From: an uncultured Prevotella sp. | GTDB lineage: Bacteria > Bacteroidota > Bacteroidia > Bacteroidales > Bacteroidaceae | Length of the DNA stretch: 18,612 nt | Assembly (NCBI GenBank): GCA_946623195.1 | Contig: CAMOQW010000033.1 | Location: forward strand, 1 to 18,612 | Direction of reading: 5' to 3' | Shown: piece after piece, positions 6,383-17,570 of the stretch | How the letters are laid out: each line of letters starts with the position of its first letter | How positions within the stretch are numbered: position 1 is the stretch's first letter | The notes under the pieces: generated by a model | The model's database searches: none | What the model saw: only the letters and a program-made list of their open reading frames with translations | Told to the model about the DNA's origin: nothing | Made by a program: the position numbers and the translations under genes

Positions 6383-8566
6383 ATGGCAAAGAAGAAACAA
6401 AACCTCACGGAAGCCCTGAAGAAATATTTCGGCTTCGACAAGTTCAAGGGCGACCAGGAAGCCATCATTCAGAATGTGCTCGACGGTAACGATACTTTTG
6501 TGCTGATGCCCACCGGCGGCGGCAAGTCGCTGTGCTACCAGCTGCCGTCGTTGCTGATGGAAGGCACGGCCATCGTCATCTCGCCGCTGATAGCCCTGAT
6601 GAAGAATCAGGTCGACGTCATCAGCTCGATGAGCGACGAGGGTACGGCACACTACCTGAACTCATCGCTGAACAAGGGTGCCATCGACCAGGTGAAGGCT
6701 GACATCCTGTCGGGAAAGACCAAGCTGCTCTATGTGGCCCCGGAGTCGCTCACGAAGGATGAGAATGTGGAATTCCTGCAACAGGCCAAGATATCCTTCT
6801 ATGCCATCGATGAGGCTCATTGCATCTCTGAGTGGGGCCACGACTTCCGACCGGAGTACCGGCGCATCCGTCCGATTATCAACGAGATAGGTGCGGCACC
6901 GGTCATCGCGCTGACGGCAACGGCCACCGATAAGGTGCGCACCGACATCAAGAAAAGCCTGGGCATCATGGATGCCAAGGAGTTCAGGAGCTCCTTCAAC
7001 CGTCCGAACCTGTATTATGAGGTACGTGCGAAGACCTCTGACGTCGACAAGGACATCATCAAGTTCATCAAGCAGCATCCCGGCAAGTCGGGCATCATCT
7101 ATTGTCTTTCGCGCAAAAAGGTCGAGGAGCTGGCTGAAATTCTGAAAGCCAACGACATCAAGGCGGCGGCCTACCACGCCGGACTGGACTCGGGGCTGCG
7201 GTCGCAGACTCAGGACGACTTCCTGATGGAGTCGATAGATGTCATCGTGGCTACCATCGCCTTTGGCATGGGCATCGACAAACCCGACGTGCGCTTCGTC
7301 ATCCACTACGATATTCCCAAGTCGCTGGAGGGCTACTATCAGGAGACGGGACGTGCCGGACGCGACGGCGGCGAGGGCATGTGTATCACCTTCTATGCCC
7401 AGAAGGACCTTCAGAAGCTGGACAAGTTCATGGAGGGCAAGCCCGTGGCCGAGCAGGACATCGGACGGCAGCTGCTGGCAGAGACGGCAGCATATGCCGA
7501 GACGTCGGTATGCCGCAGGAAGATGCTGCTCCACTATTTCGGTGAGGAATATAAAGAGGACAACTGCCATAACTGCGACAACTGTCTGCATCCCAAGACC
7601 AAGGTGGAGGGCATGGAGCAGCTGGTCATCGTGCTGAATACCGTGCAGGCGCTGAAGGAGAATTTCCGTGCCGACTATATTGTCGACTTCGTGTCGGGAC
7701 GTGAGACGGAGGAGATCCTGGCCCATAAGCATCACAAGCACGAACTCTTCGGTGCCGGCGAGGACTATGAGGGGAAGCTGTGGAACCCCGTCATCCGACA
7801 GGCGCTGATAGCCGGCTATCTGAAGAAGGACGTTGAAAACTACGGTCTGCTGAAGCTGACCTCGGAGGGTAAGAAGTTTATGAAGAATCCTGTGTCGTTC
7901 ATGATTGTGGAAGACAAGGAGTTCAACGAAGACTACGACATTGCCGCCGACCATGAGGGCGGCACGAGTGCCCTCGACCCGACGCTGAGCAATATGCTGA
8001 AGGACCTGCGCAAGAAGGTGTCGAAGCGACTGGGGCGTCCGCCCTACGTGATTTTCCAGGATGTCAGCATCGAGCAGATGGCTACCGACTATCCCGTCAC
8101 CCTTGAGGAACTGAAGAATATCCAGGGGGTGGGCGAAGGAAAGGTGCGCCAGCCATACGCCAAGGAGTTTGTCAACCTCATCAAGCGCTACTGCGACGAG
8201 AACGAAATCGAGCGCCATTCTGACCTGCGTGTCCGTACGGTGGCCAAGAAGTCTATTCTGAAGGTGAAAATCATACAGGCCATTGACCGCCAGATAGCCC
8301 TCGACGATATTGCTACGGCCCAGGGACTGGAATTCGACGACTTGCTGGACGAGGTGGAGGCCATCGTCTATAGCGGCACGAAGCTGAACATCGACTACTT
8401 CCTGGAAGAGGTGATGGATGAAGACCACGTGGACGACATCTACGACTATTTTGCCGAGAGCAATACCGACTCGCTGGAAGAGGCTCTCAAGGAGTTGGGA
8501 AAGGAGTGCTCGGAGGAAGAGATTCGTCTGGTGCGCATCAAATTTATTTCGGAAATGGCAAACTGA
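6383..8566 (+). CDS. recQ: RecQ family ATP-dependent DNA helicase
   Basis: A 727-residue 3'-5' DNA helicase for recombination and replication-fork repair. In order: motif 0 around Q25, Walker A PTGGGKS (43-49), DEAH (143-146) followed by the aromatic-rich loop CISEWGHDFRPEY (147-159), motif VI QETGRAGRDG (320-329), a zinc site with C377, C395, C398 and C401, a winged-helix RQC region (about 405-510), an HRDC domain (about 535-605) and a further helical region (about 625-727) with HTH-like character. E. coli RecQ is about 610 residues, so the last hundred or so residues are an extension. The ATG lies 13 nt after the clpX stop and no promoter or terminator is visible between them. The next gene begins 1 nt after the recQ stop, indicating translational coupling. 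Confidence 0.94.
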   Translation: MAKKKQNLTEALKKYFGFDKFKGDQEAIIQNVLDGNDTFVLMPTGGGKSLCYQLPSLLMEGTAIVISPLIALMKNQVDVISSMSDEGTAHYLNSSLNKGAIDQVKADILSGKTKLLYVAPESLTKDENVEFLQQAKISFYAIDEAHCISEWGHDFRPEYRRIRPIINEIGAAPVIALTATATDKVRTDIKKSLGIMDAKEFRSSFNRPNLYYEVRAKTSDVDKDIIKFIKQHPGKSGIIYCLSRKKVEELAEILKANDIKAAAYHAGLDSGLRSQTQDDFLMESIDVIVATIAFGMGIDKPDVRFVIHYDIPKSLEGYYQETGRAGRDGGEGMCITFYAQKDLQKLDKFMEGKPVAEQDIGRQLLAETAAYAETSVCRRKMLLHYFGEEYKEDNCHNCDNCLHPKTKVEGMEQLVIVLNTVQALKENFRADYIVDFVSGRETEEILAHKHHKHELFGAGEDYEGKLWNPVIRQALIAGYLKKDVENYGLLKLTSEGKKFMKNPVSFMIVEDKEFNEDYDIAADHEGGTSALDPTLSNMLKDLRKKVSKRLGRPPYVIFQDVSIEQMATDYPVTLEELKNIQGVGEGKVRQPYAKEFVNLIKRYCDENEIERHSDLRVRTVAKKSILKVKIIQAIDRQIALDDIATAQGLEFDDLLDEVEAIVYSGTKLNIDYFLEEVMDEDHVDDIYDYFAESNTDSLEEALKELGKECSEEEIRLVRIKFISEMAN

Positions 8567-8567
8567 T

Positions 8568-9614
8568 ATGAAGAAACTACTCATGATAGGTCTGGCCCTG
8601 GCACTGGTTAGTGAACCGGCAGAGGCTCAGTTCTTTAAGAAACTGTTTAAGAAAAAGAAGGCCAAGACGGAACAGAAGGCTGCCCCGAAGACGGACGGTA
8701 TTGATGATGCTGTCCAGACGGCATTGGTGGATGTCACCACGCTGACAGACAACAGCAACAACCGCAATGCCTTCCTGGGTATTCCGTTGGGTATCAGGGT
8801 TGAACGCTTTGAGCAACTGTTGCTGGAGCAGGGCTTCGCAGAACGTAAACCGGAGGGGAAGCAGACGTCCAAGTCGTACATCTATGACGGTGAGGTCTTC
8901 GGAGTACGCTCCACGGTGACCTTGGCCGTGACAGACCAGTCGGCACGGGTGTATGCGGTCGATGTCGCCGACGAGACTGTCTATAATTCCGAGAAGGAGG
9001 TCGTAGCGCGTTTCCTGGCACTGAAGGGGCAGCTGCAGAAGGTGTATGGCATGGGCTATGTGGACAACCAGGGTGAGGCCTATACCATCCAGACGCGTCT
9101 TGGTACCGTCAACCTGCACTACGAGCGCGGCTCGCTGAGCAGCTGCTATACGTTGAGTTTCGCATTGGATGATGCCAAAGCCTACCGGATGGCCTACGAC
9201 GAGATGGACGACAAGGAATATGAGACTGCCCCTCGCCACATCGAGGCGGGACTGGCCGAGGCCTGCCGGCATACCGACCTGGTGGGACTGGGCGTGAAAC
9301 TGCTCCAGAACCGGACCGTCAAAGGGGCGCAGAACGTGCTGCGCAACTATGATTATACGGTCGGAAAACTGACGGCGAAGGTGCTGCCGGCAACCTTCCA
9401 GATGGGTGACTATCAGGCGGCTGCCTCGCTGCAGCGACGTAAGCAGGGCATCACGGCCATCACCCTGACGGCCATGGATGATGCGGAGGCCATACGGAAA
9501 GACTTGCAGACCTACGGCTTCACTGCTGACGACGGGAAGACTTTTCGCCAGGGGAAGATGACGGCCTCCGTGTCACTCGACAAACAGGGCAGGGTGGTAC
9601 TCCTGATGCGTTAA
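8568..9614 (+). CDS. Secreted protein of unknown function
   Basis: A 348-residue protein I do not recognise. Residues 1-20 are a signal peptide ending in AEA, with cleavage likely before Q21; there is no lipobox, so it should be periplasmic or secreted. The mature N-terminus (about 22-45) is strongly basic, with many Lys, and a globular region follows. The section at about 68-135 and the C-terminal 55 residues look alike: each has a helix ending in a GF turn (EQGF at about 87-90, TYGF near 320-323), then strands around a glycine and a final hydrophobic strand, which hints at a duplicated alpha/beta unit. The ATG lies 1 nt after the recQ stop. The frame is open about 150 nt further upstream inside recQ, but only the 8568 start gives a signal peptide. 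No terminator follows; the guaB promoter begins 26 nt after the stop. Confidence 0.8.
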   Translation: MKKLLMIGLALALVSEPAEAQFFKKLFKKKKAKTEQKAAPKTDGIDDAVQTALVDVTTLTDNSNNRNAFLGIPLGIRVERFEQLLLEQGFAERKPEGKQTSKSYIYDGEVFGVRSTVTLAVTDQSARVYAVDVADETVYNSEKEVVARFLALKGQLQKVYGMGYVDNQGEAYTIQTRLGTVNLHYERGSLSSCYTLSFALDDAKAYRMAYDEMDDKEYETAPRHIEAGLAEACRHTDLVGLGVKLLQNRTVKGAQNVLRNYDYTVGKLTAKVLPATFQMGDYQAAASLQRRKQGITAITLTAMDDAEAIRKDLQTYGFTADDGKTFRQGKMTASVSLDKQGRVVLLMR

Positions 9615-9616
9615 AT

Positions 9617-9631
9617 CCTATTAATAATAGG
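9617..9631. promoter_or_regulatory. Perfect 15-bp inverted repeat upstream of the guaB promoter
   Basis: CCTATTA-A-TAATAGG has perfect 7-bp arms around one central base. It starts 3 nt after the stop codon of the upstream gene and ends 9 nt before the guaB -33 element. It has no T-run, and its 1-nt spacer suits a dimeric regulator site better than a terminator. The regulator is unknown. Confidence 0.4.
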
Positions 9632-9639
9632 AGAAAATG

Positions 9640-9670
9640 CTTGCCGTCTCAGAAAAAATGACTAATTTTG
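9640..9670 (+). promoter_or_regulatory. guaB operon promoter
   Basis: TAATTTTG at 9663-9670 matches the -7 consensus, with CTTG at 9640-9643 as a one-mismatch -33 box and a 19-nt spacer. The start point should lie near 9677, about 23 nt before the guaB ATG. No riboswitch-sized leader is present. Confidence 0.75.
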
Positions 9671-9684
9671 CACGCAATATTTAA

Positions 9685-12602
<2,918 letters not shown>

Positions 12603-12610
<8 letters not shown>

Positions 12611-13979
12611 GATCCTCTTGTCACTTGCGGCTTTGTCGTCCGCAATGGTTCAGTATGCTGCGACGCTGTCGCAGCCTTCCGACTCGCTGGGTACGGTGGT
12701 CGATGAGGTCATCTGGGTGGTTGGCGACGAGGCTATCCTCAAGTCTGATGTGGAGGCCATGCGGCTGCAAGGTCAGCAGGAGGGCATACGCTGGAGCGGC
12801 GACCCGGATTGCTCCATTCCTGAGCAGATTGCTGTGCAGAAACTGTACCTGAACCAGGCCATCATCGATAGTGTCGAGGTGACGGAATCGGAGATATCGC
12901 AGGGCGTGGAGCAGTATATCGAGAATATGGTCTCGATGATTGGCTCTCGCGAGAAGCTGGAGGAATACCACAAGAAGAGCATGAGCCAGATTCGTGCCGA
13001 CCTGCGTGAGTCGTACCGCGAGCGGCAGATGGTGCAGGGCATGCAGCAGAAGCTGGTCAAGGACATCACGGTGTCGCCTGCCGAGGTGCGCCGCTATTTC
13101 AAGGAACTGCCGCAGGACAGCATCCCGTTTGTCCCTACGGAGGTGGAGGTGCAGATCATTACGCAGCAGCCGCGTATAGAACAGGAGGAAATCAACCGCG
13201 TAAAAGAGGAATTGCGCGAATATACGGACCGCATCAACAAGGGCGAGTCTACGTTCCAGACTTTGGCGCGTCTCTATTCTGAGGATCCGGGGACGGCCCG
13301 GCGCGGCGGTGAACTGGACTATACGGGGCGCGGTATGCTGGACCCGGCCTTCGCTAACGTGGCATTCAGCCTGACTGACCCCAAGAAGGTGTCGAAGATC
13401 GTGGAGTCGGAATTCGGCTATCATATCATCCAGCTCATCGACAAGCGTGGCGACAAGATCAAGGTGCGACATATCTTGCGCAAGCCGGTGGTCAGCGACT
13501 CGGCGGTCATCAAGGCCATCGACCGTCTGGACTCCATCCGCAGCAGCATCCTGAAGGGCGACTTCCCCTTTGAGGCCGGTGCTTCGCTGCTCTCCGACGA
13601 CAAGGATACGCGCAACAATAACGGTCTGATGGCTAATATCACGCAGGAGGGACGTACCTCCCGCTTTAAACTGGCTGACTTGCCTGCCGAGGTGGCCAAG
13701 ACGGTGGACACGCTGCAGGTGGGAGGCATCTCCAAACCTTTCCAGATGATCAACGAACGCGGCAAGACGGTATGTGCCATCGTGAAGCTGAAGAACCGCA
13801 CGGAAGGGCATAAGGCAACCATCACGGAGGATTTCCAGGTGATGAAGAACATGGTGCTGAACAAGCGGCGCGAACAGGTGCTGCACGACTGGCTGGTGAA
13901 GCGCATCAAGTCTACCTATGTACGGGTCAACGACAGGTATCGCGACTGTCACTTTCAATACGAAGGCTGGGTGAGGTGA
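12603..13979 (+). CDS. SurA-like periplasmic chaperone / peptidyl-prolyl isomerase
   Basis: A 458-residue protein laid out like SurA, the periplasmic chaperone that escorts outer-membrane beta-barrel proteins to the BAM complex. A signal peptide covers about residues 1-20. The SurA N-terminal domain (about 30-170) begins with VDEVIWVVGDEAILKSD. Parvulin domain 1 lies at about 178-280 (SEDPGTARRGGELDY, 226-240; FGYHIIQLID, 271-280) and a more divergent parvulin domain 2 at about 286-396 (RHILRKP, NNNGLM, GGISKPFQM). E. coli SurA is 428 residues. The ATG overlaps the previous stop by 8 nt (ATGAATAG), and the stop overlaps the GTG start of the OstA-like gene by 4 nt. The surA symbol is not given because orthology within this paralog pair is unproven. 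Confidence 0.88.
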
Positions 13980-15595
13980 AAAGAACCCTGGTGGTCATAA
14001 TCAGTCTGATCGTGCTGGGCATGGTGTTTGCCATGCAGCCGGCACGAAAGCGTGCTCCACGGAAAAAGGTGGAGGACAAACGGGTCTATCTGGTACACTC
14101 CGACAACTTGTTCTATGACCAGTACCGTAATGGCGATGCACAGGTGCTGCATGGCAACGTGCACTTCCGGCACATGGGGGCTAACCTCTACTGCGACAGC
14201 GCTCATTTCTATGAGGTCAGCAACTCCTTCGAGGCATGGGGACATGTGAGGATGCAGCAGGGCGACACCTTGCGGCTCACCAGCGACTATGCCTATTACA
14301 ATGGTGACGACCAGCTGGCTCAGGCGCGCTATAATGTCATCCTGAAGCATCGGAAGTCGACGCTCTATTGCGACTCCCTGGACTATGACCGCATGTATTC
14401 GTTCGGCAACTTCTTCGAAGGGGGAAAACTGGTGGATGGCACTGCTGTGCTGACCTCCGATTGGGGGGAGTATCATACGGATACCAAGCAGGCCATGTTC
14501 TATTATGATGTCAGGCTGCGCGACAAAAAACTGTATCTCACCACCGACTCGCTCTATTATGACACGCAGACTTCGACGGCTCATATCGTCGGACCGTCCA
14601 ATATCACGTCAGGCAGCAGCCATATCTACAGCGAGGACGGCTATTACAACACCAAGACGGAGCGCTCTGAACTGTTTGGACGGTCCGTCATGCGCGACGG
14701 GGGTAAGACACTGGTGGGCGACAGCGTCTATCATAATGCCGCTGACGGTACCAACTATGCCTATAATAATGTCATTTATACGGACACCGTCAACAAGAAT
14801 GAGCTGACGGGCGACTATGCGGAGTATAATGACTCCATCGGCTATGCGATGGCCACGCGTCGGGCGGTTGCCAAGGACTTCTCACAGCGCGACACGCTCT
14901 ACATGCATGCCGACACGTTTAAGATTTTCACCTTCAACATACGTACCGACTCTGTCTACCGCAAGATTCATGCCTATAACAGGGTGCGTGCCTACCGACG
15001 GGATGTCCAGGCGGTGTGCGACTCGCTGGTGTACGACTCGAAGGACTCTTGTATGACCATGTATCGCGACCCTATCGTCTGGAACCAAAGGCAACAGCTG
15101 TTCGGACAGGAAATACGGGTCTATATGAGGGATTCTACCATTGACCATGCGCACGTGGTCGACCAGGCTTTCTCCATCGAACAGATGCCCGACACGGTGC
15201 ACTATAACCAGGTGTCTTCAAAGGAGATGATGGCTTTCTTTCAGAAGGGGGAGATTCGTGAGACGCAGGCCGTCAATAACGTGAAACTGGTCTATTATCC
15301 GGTGGACGACTCGGACAGCACGCTGATAGGCCTGAACTACACGGAAACCCCGAAGCTCCGAATGTTTCTGGAGAACCGCAAAATGAAGCGGATATGGATG
15401 GAGAAGCCTACGGGTACGCTGTACCCCATGACGCAGATACCTCCTGACAAGTATCTGCTGGAGGGCTTTGCGTGGTTCGACTACGTTCGCCCGCTCGATA
15501 AGGATGACATCTTCAACTGGCGACCGAAGAAGGCCGGTACGGAACTGAAGGAACAGAAGCGCCGCGAGGCTCCAAAAAACATTTCCAAGCCATGA
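13976..15595 (+). CDS. OstA/LptA-like LPS-transport family protein
   Basis: A 539-residue exported protein whose N-terminal half resembles the OstA/LptA beta-jellyroll found in the periplasmic LPS bridge and in LptD. Residues 1-20 or so form a signal peptide or anchor, followed by a basic stretch (RKRAPRKK, 24-31). The body carries recurring short strand motifs of the type LYCDSLDYD, DSLYYD, CDSLVYD, alternating with strands that end in N or G, as expected for a stacked beta-structure. The start is GTG 13976, overlapping the upstream stop as GTGA; the first in-frame ATG (14021) would cut into the hydrophobic signal, so GTG is favoured. The gene overlaps mutL as ATGA. A role in LPS transport or outer-membrane assembly, alongside LptB elsewhere in the window, is inferred from the fold family and neighbours. 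Confidence 0.8.
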   Translation: MKRTLVVIISLIVLGMVFAMQPARKRAPRKKVEDKRVYLVHSDNLFYDQYRNGDAQVLHGNVHFRHMGANLYCDSAHFYEVSNSFEAWGHVRMQQGDTLRLTSDYAYYNGDDQLAQARYNVILKHRKSTLYCDSLDYDRMYSFGNFFEGGKLVDGTAVLTSDWGEYHTDTKQAMFYYDVRLRDKKLYLTTDSLYYDTQTSTAHIVGPSNITSGSSHIYSEDGYYNTKTERSELFGRSVMRDGGKTLVGDSVYHNAADGTNYAYNNVIYTDTVNKNELTGDYAEYNDSIGYAMATRRAVAKDFSQRDTLYMHADTFKIFTFNIRTDSVYRKIHAYNRVRAYRRDVQAVCDSLVYDSKDSCMTMYRDPIVWNQRQQLFGQEIRVYMRDSTIDHAHVVDQAFSIEQMPDTVHYNQVSSKEMMAFFQKGEIRETQAVNNVKLVYYPVDDSDSTLIGLNYTETPKLRMFLENRKMKRIWMEKPTGTLYPMTQIPPDKYLLEGFAWFDYVRPLDKDDIFNWRPKKAGTELKEQKRREAPKNISKP

Positions 15596-17391
15596 CGGAC
15601 GTAATACAACTGCTGCCGGACAGCGTAGCCAATCAGATTGCGGCTGGTGAGGTCATCCAGCGGCCAGCTTCTGTCATCAAGGAGCTGGTGGAGAATGCGG
15701 TGGATGCCGGTGCCCATACCATCAATGTACTGGTGGTGGATGCAGGACGTACCAGCATACAGGTGATCGATGATGGCTGTGGCATGTCGGATACGGATGC
15801 CCGTATGGCCTTTGAACGACATGCCACGTCGAAAATCAGAAAGGCCGACGACCTCTTTTCTCTCCACACCATGGGCTTCCGGGGTGAGGCGCTGCCATCA
15901 ATCGCCGCCGTCGCGCAGGTGGAAGTGCGTGCCCGCCGGCAGCAGGATGAGGTGGGCACCTGTCTCGTGCTCTCCGGCTCCAAGGTGGAGAGCCAGGAAC
16001 CGTGTTCCTGTCCGGTGGGCTGTAGCTTTACGGTCAGCAACCTCTTCTTTAATGTGCCTGCACGGCGGAAGTTCCTGAAGACGAATGCTACGGAAATGAA
16101 CAACATCCTGACGGCCTTTGAACGGATTGTGCTGGTATATCCGGACATTACCTTCACCCTGCACTCCAATGGTCAGGAACTGCTGAACCTCAGGGCCGGT
16201 TCGCTGCGACATCGTATCACGGATGTCTATGGACGTCGCTACGGACAGGACTTGCTGCCGGTCAGCGTGGAGACGGAATTGTGTCGCATCACCGGCTTTA
16301 CGGCCAAACCGGAGACGGCACGCAAGAAGGGTGCTCATGAGTATTTCTTCGTGAACGGGCGCTTCATGAAGCATCCGTATTTCCATAAGGCGGTGCAGCA
16401 GGCTTATGAACGTCTGATACCGGCAGGTACACACGTACCTTATTTTATATATTTCGAGGTGAGCCCGGCGGATATTGACGTCAACATCCATCCGACGAAG
16501 ACGGAAATCAAGTTTGAGAACGAACAGCCTATCTGGCAGATTCTGACGGCGGCCATACGGGATGCCATCGGACAGTTCTGCGATATCCCGCAGATAGATT
16601 TTGATACGGAGGGCCGGCCGGACATACCGGCCTATAACCCGGAAACTCCGCCGCAATATAATCCTTTCCAGCAAAAGGCTCCGCAGAACTGGCAGCGGCT
16701 GTATGAGAATCTGCCCTCGGGGACTTCTGCCTTGAAAGATACTGACAGCAGCGACCTGTTTGCTGCTCCCCGGCAGGACAGCTTCCTGGCTCCTGCTCCT
16801 GAGGTGACAGAACCGACTCCCCTGGTTTCCGACCTCAGTCCGGTGCACTATCAGTACAAGGGTAAATATATTATGACAGCCGTGAAGTCGGGACTCATGA
16901 TTATCGACCAGCATCGCGCGGATGTGCGTATCCGCTTCGAACGCTATCTGCACCAACTGGCTGACGCTCCTGCACGCAGCCAGCGACTGCTGTTCCCCGA
17001 GACTGTGGAGCTATCGTCGGCAGAGGCCGTACTGCTGGAGTCGCAGCTGCCGTCTTTGACGGCGGTGGGCTTTGACTTGACAGCCCTCGGCCCCTTGAAC
17101 TATGCCGTTCATGGCGTGCCGGCTGACCTGGAAGGGGTCAGTCCGGCGGACGTGCTCCACGACTTGCTGTCGGCTCCGGCACCGTCCAGTGGCTTGGACG
17201 ATGCTCATCATCAGATGGCGCTGACACTGGCCCGCCGGACCAGCATCTCTTATGGCGAGGTGCTGTCTAACGAGGAGATGGATGTGCTGGTCAATAACTT
17301 GTTTGGATGTCAGAACGTTAATTATACGCCGGATGGGAAGGCCATCCTGTGCATCTTCCCGCAGCATGACATAGAACAGCTGCTGGGGTAA
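15592..17391 (+). CDS. mutL: DNA mismatch repair protein MutL
   Basis: A 599-residue GHKL ATPase that links MutS recognition of mismatches to downstream repair. The N-terminal ATPase has catalytic E31 and N35 in IKELVENAVDAGA, VIDDGCGM (58-65), FERHATSKI (74-82) and GFRGEALPSI (95-104). A transducer domain reaches about 330, a proline-rich linker covers about 335-410, and the dimerisation domain about 415-599. The usual endonuclease motif DQHA(X)2E(X)4E reads DQHRADVRIRFE (439-450), with V445 in place of the first Glu, and the CPHGRP metal motif reads TPDGKA (579-584). Nicking activity is therefore doubtful. The ATG overlaps the upstream stop by 4 nt. It is the last gene of the chain; only a weak A/T hairpin follows. 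Confidence 0.95.
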   Translation: MTDVIQLLPDSVANQIAAGEVIQRPASVIKELVENAVDAGAHTINVLVVDAGRTSIQVIDDGCGMSDTDARMAFERHATSKIRKADDLFSLHTMGFRGEALPSIAAVAQVEVRARRQQDEVGTCLVLSGSKVESQEPCSCPVGCSFTVSNLFFNVPARRKFLKTNATEMNNILTAFERIVLVYPDITFTLHSNGQELLNLRAGSLRHRITDVYGRRYGQDLLPVSVETELCRITGFTAKPETARKKGAHEYFFVNGRFMKHPYFHKAVQQAYERLIPAGTHVPYFIYFEVSPADIDVNIHPTKTEIKFENEQPIWQILTAAIRDAIGQFCDIPQIDFDTEGRPDIPAYNPETPPQYNPFQQKAPQNWQRLYENLPSGTSALKDTDSSDLFAAPRQDSFLAPAPEVTEPTPLVSDLSPVHYQYKGKYIMTAVKSGLMIIDQHRADVRIRFERYLHQLADAPARSQRLLFPETVELSSAEAVLLESQLPSLTAVGFDLTALGPLNYAVHGVPADLEGVSPADVLHDLLSAPAPSSGLDDAHHQMALTLARRTSISYGEVLSNEEMDVLVNNLFGCQNVNYTPDGKAILCIFPQHDIEQLLG

Positions 17392-17407
17392 TCAACAAGA
17401 TATTTTT

Positions 17408-17435
17408 CTTTTTTTCTAAAAAAAAGTACTTTTTT
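17408..17435 (+). terminator. Possible weak A/T-only terminator after mutL
   Basis: CTTTTTTT (17408-17415) pairs with AAAAAAAG (17419-17426) around the loop CTA, followed by TAC and six T residues (17430-17435). The stem has almost no G-C pairs, so it would be weak. An alternative perfect palindrome AAAAAAGTACTTTTTT (17420-17435) competes with it, and ACAAGA/TCTTGT arms (17395-17400, 17435-17440) flank both. Confidence 0.35.
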
Positions 17436-17467
17436 CTTGTGGGATAAAGAAAATTTTCATAACTTTG
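17436..17467 (+). promoter_or_regulatory. Promoter of the surface-lipoprotein gene
   Basis: CTTG at 17436-17439 (one mismatch to TTTG), a 20-nt spacer and TAACTTTG at 17460-17467 fit the Bacteroidota consensus. The transcript would start near 17474 and have a leader of about 97 nt. A small bulged stem (ATAGGC with GCCTTAT, about 17477-17496) lies near the leader's 5' end; the rest is A/T-rich, which may favour ribosome loading. Confidence 0.75.
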
Positions 17468-17570
17468 CAGCGATTTATAGGCTTTTGGGGCCTTATTGTG
17501 TCATGGAGATATAGAGTAATTGCATACATAAAGAGAATAGTTTTACAATATTAATTAAATTTTAAGTTCA

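Noticed and set aside
6662..8584. 640-codon open frame on the minus strand opposite recQ
   Set aside because: It is antisense to a clear helicase. GC-rich third positions in this genome create long opposite-strand frames, and the translation is low-complexity His/Leu/Val.
12621..13958. 445-codon minus-strand frame opposite the SurA-like gene
   Set aside because: Shadow frame caused by codon bias; the + strand protein has clear parvulin motifs.
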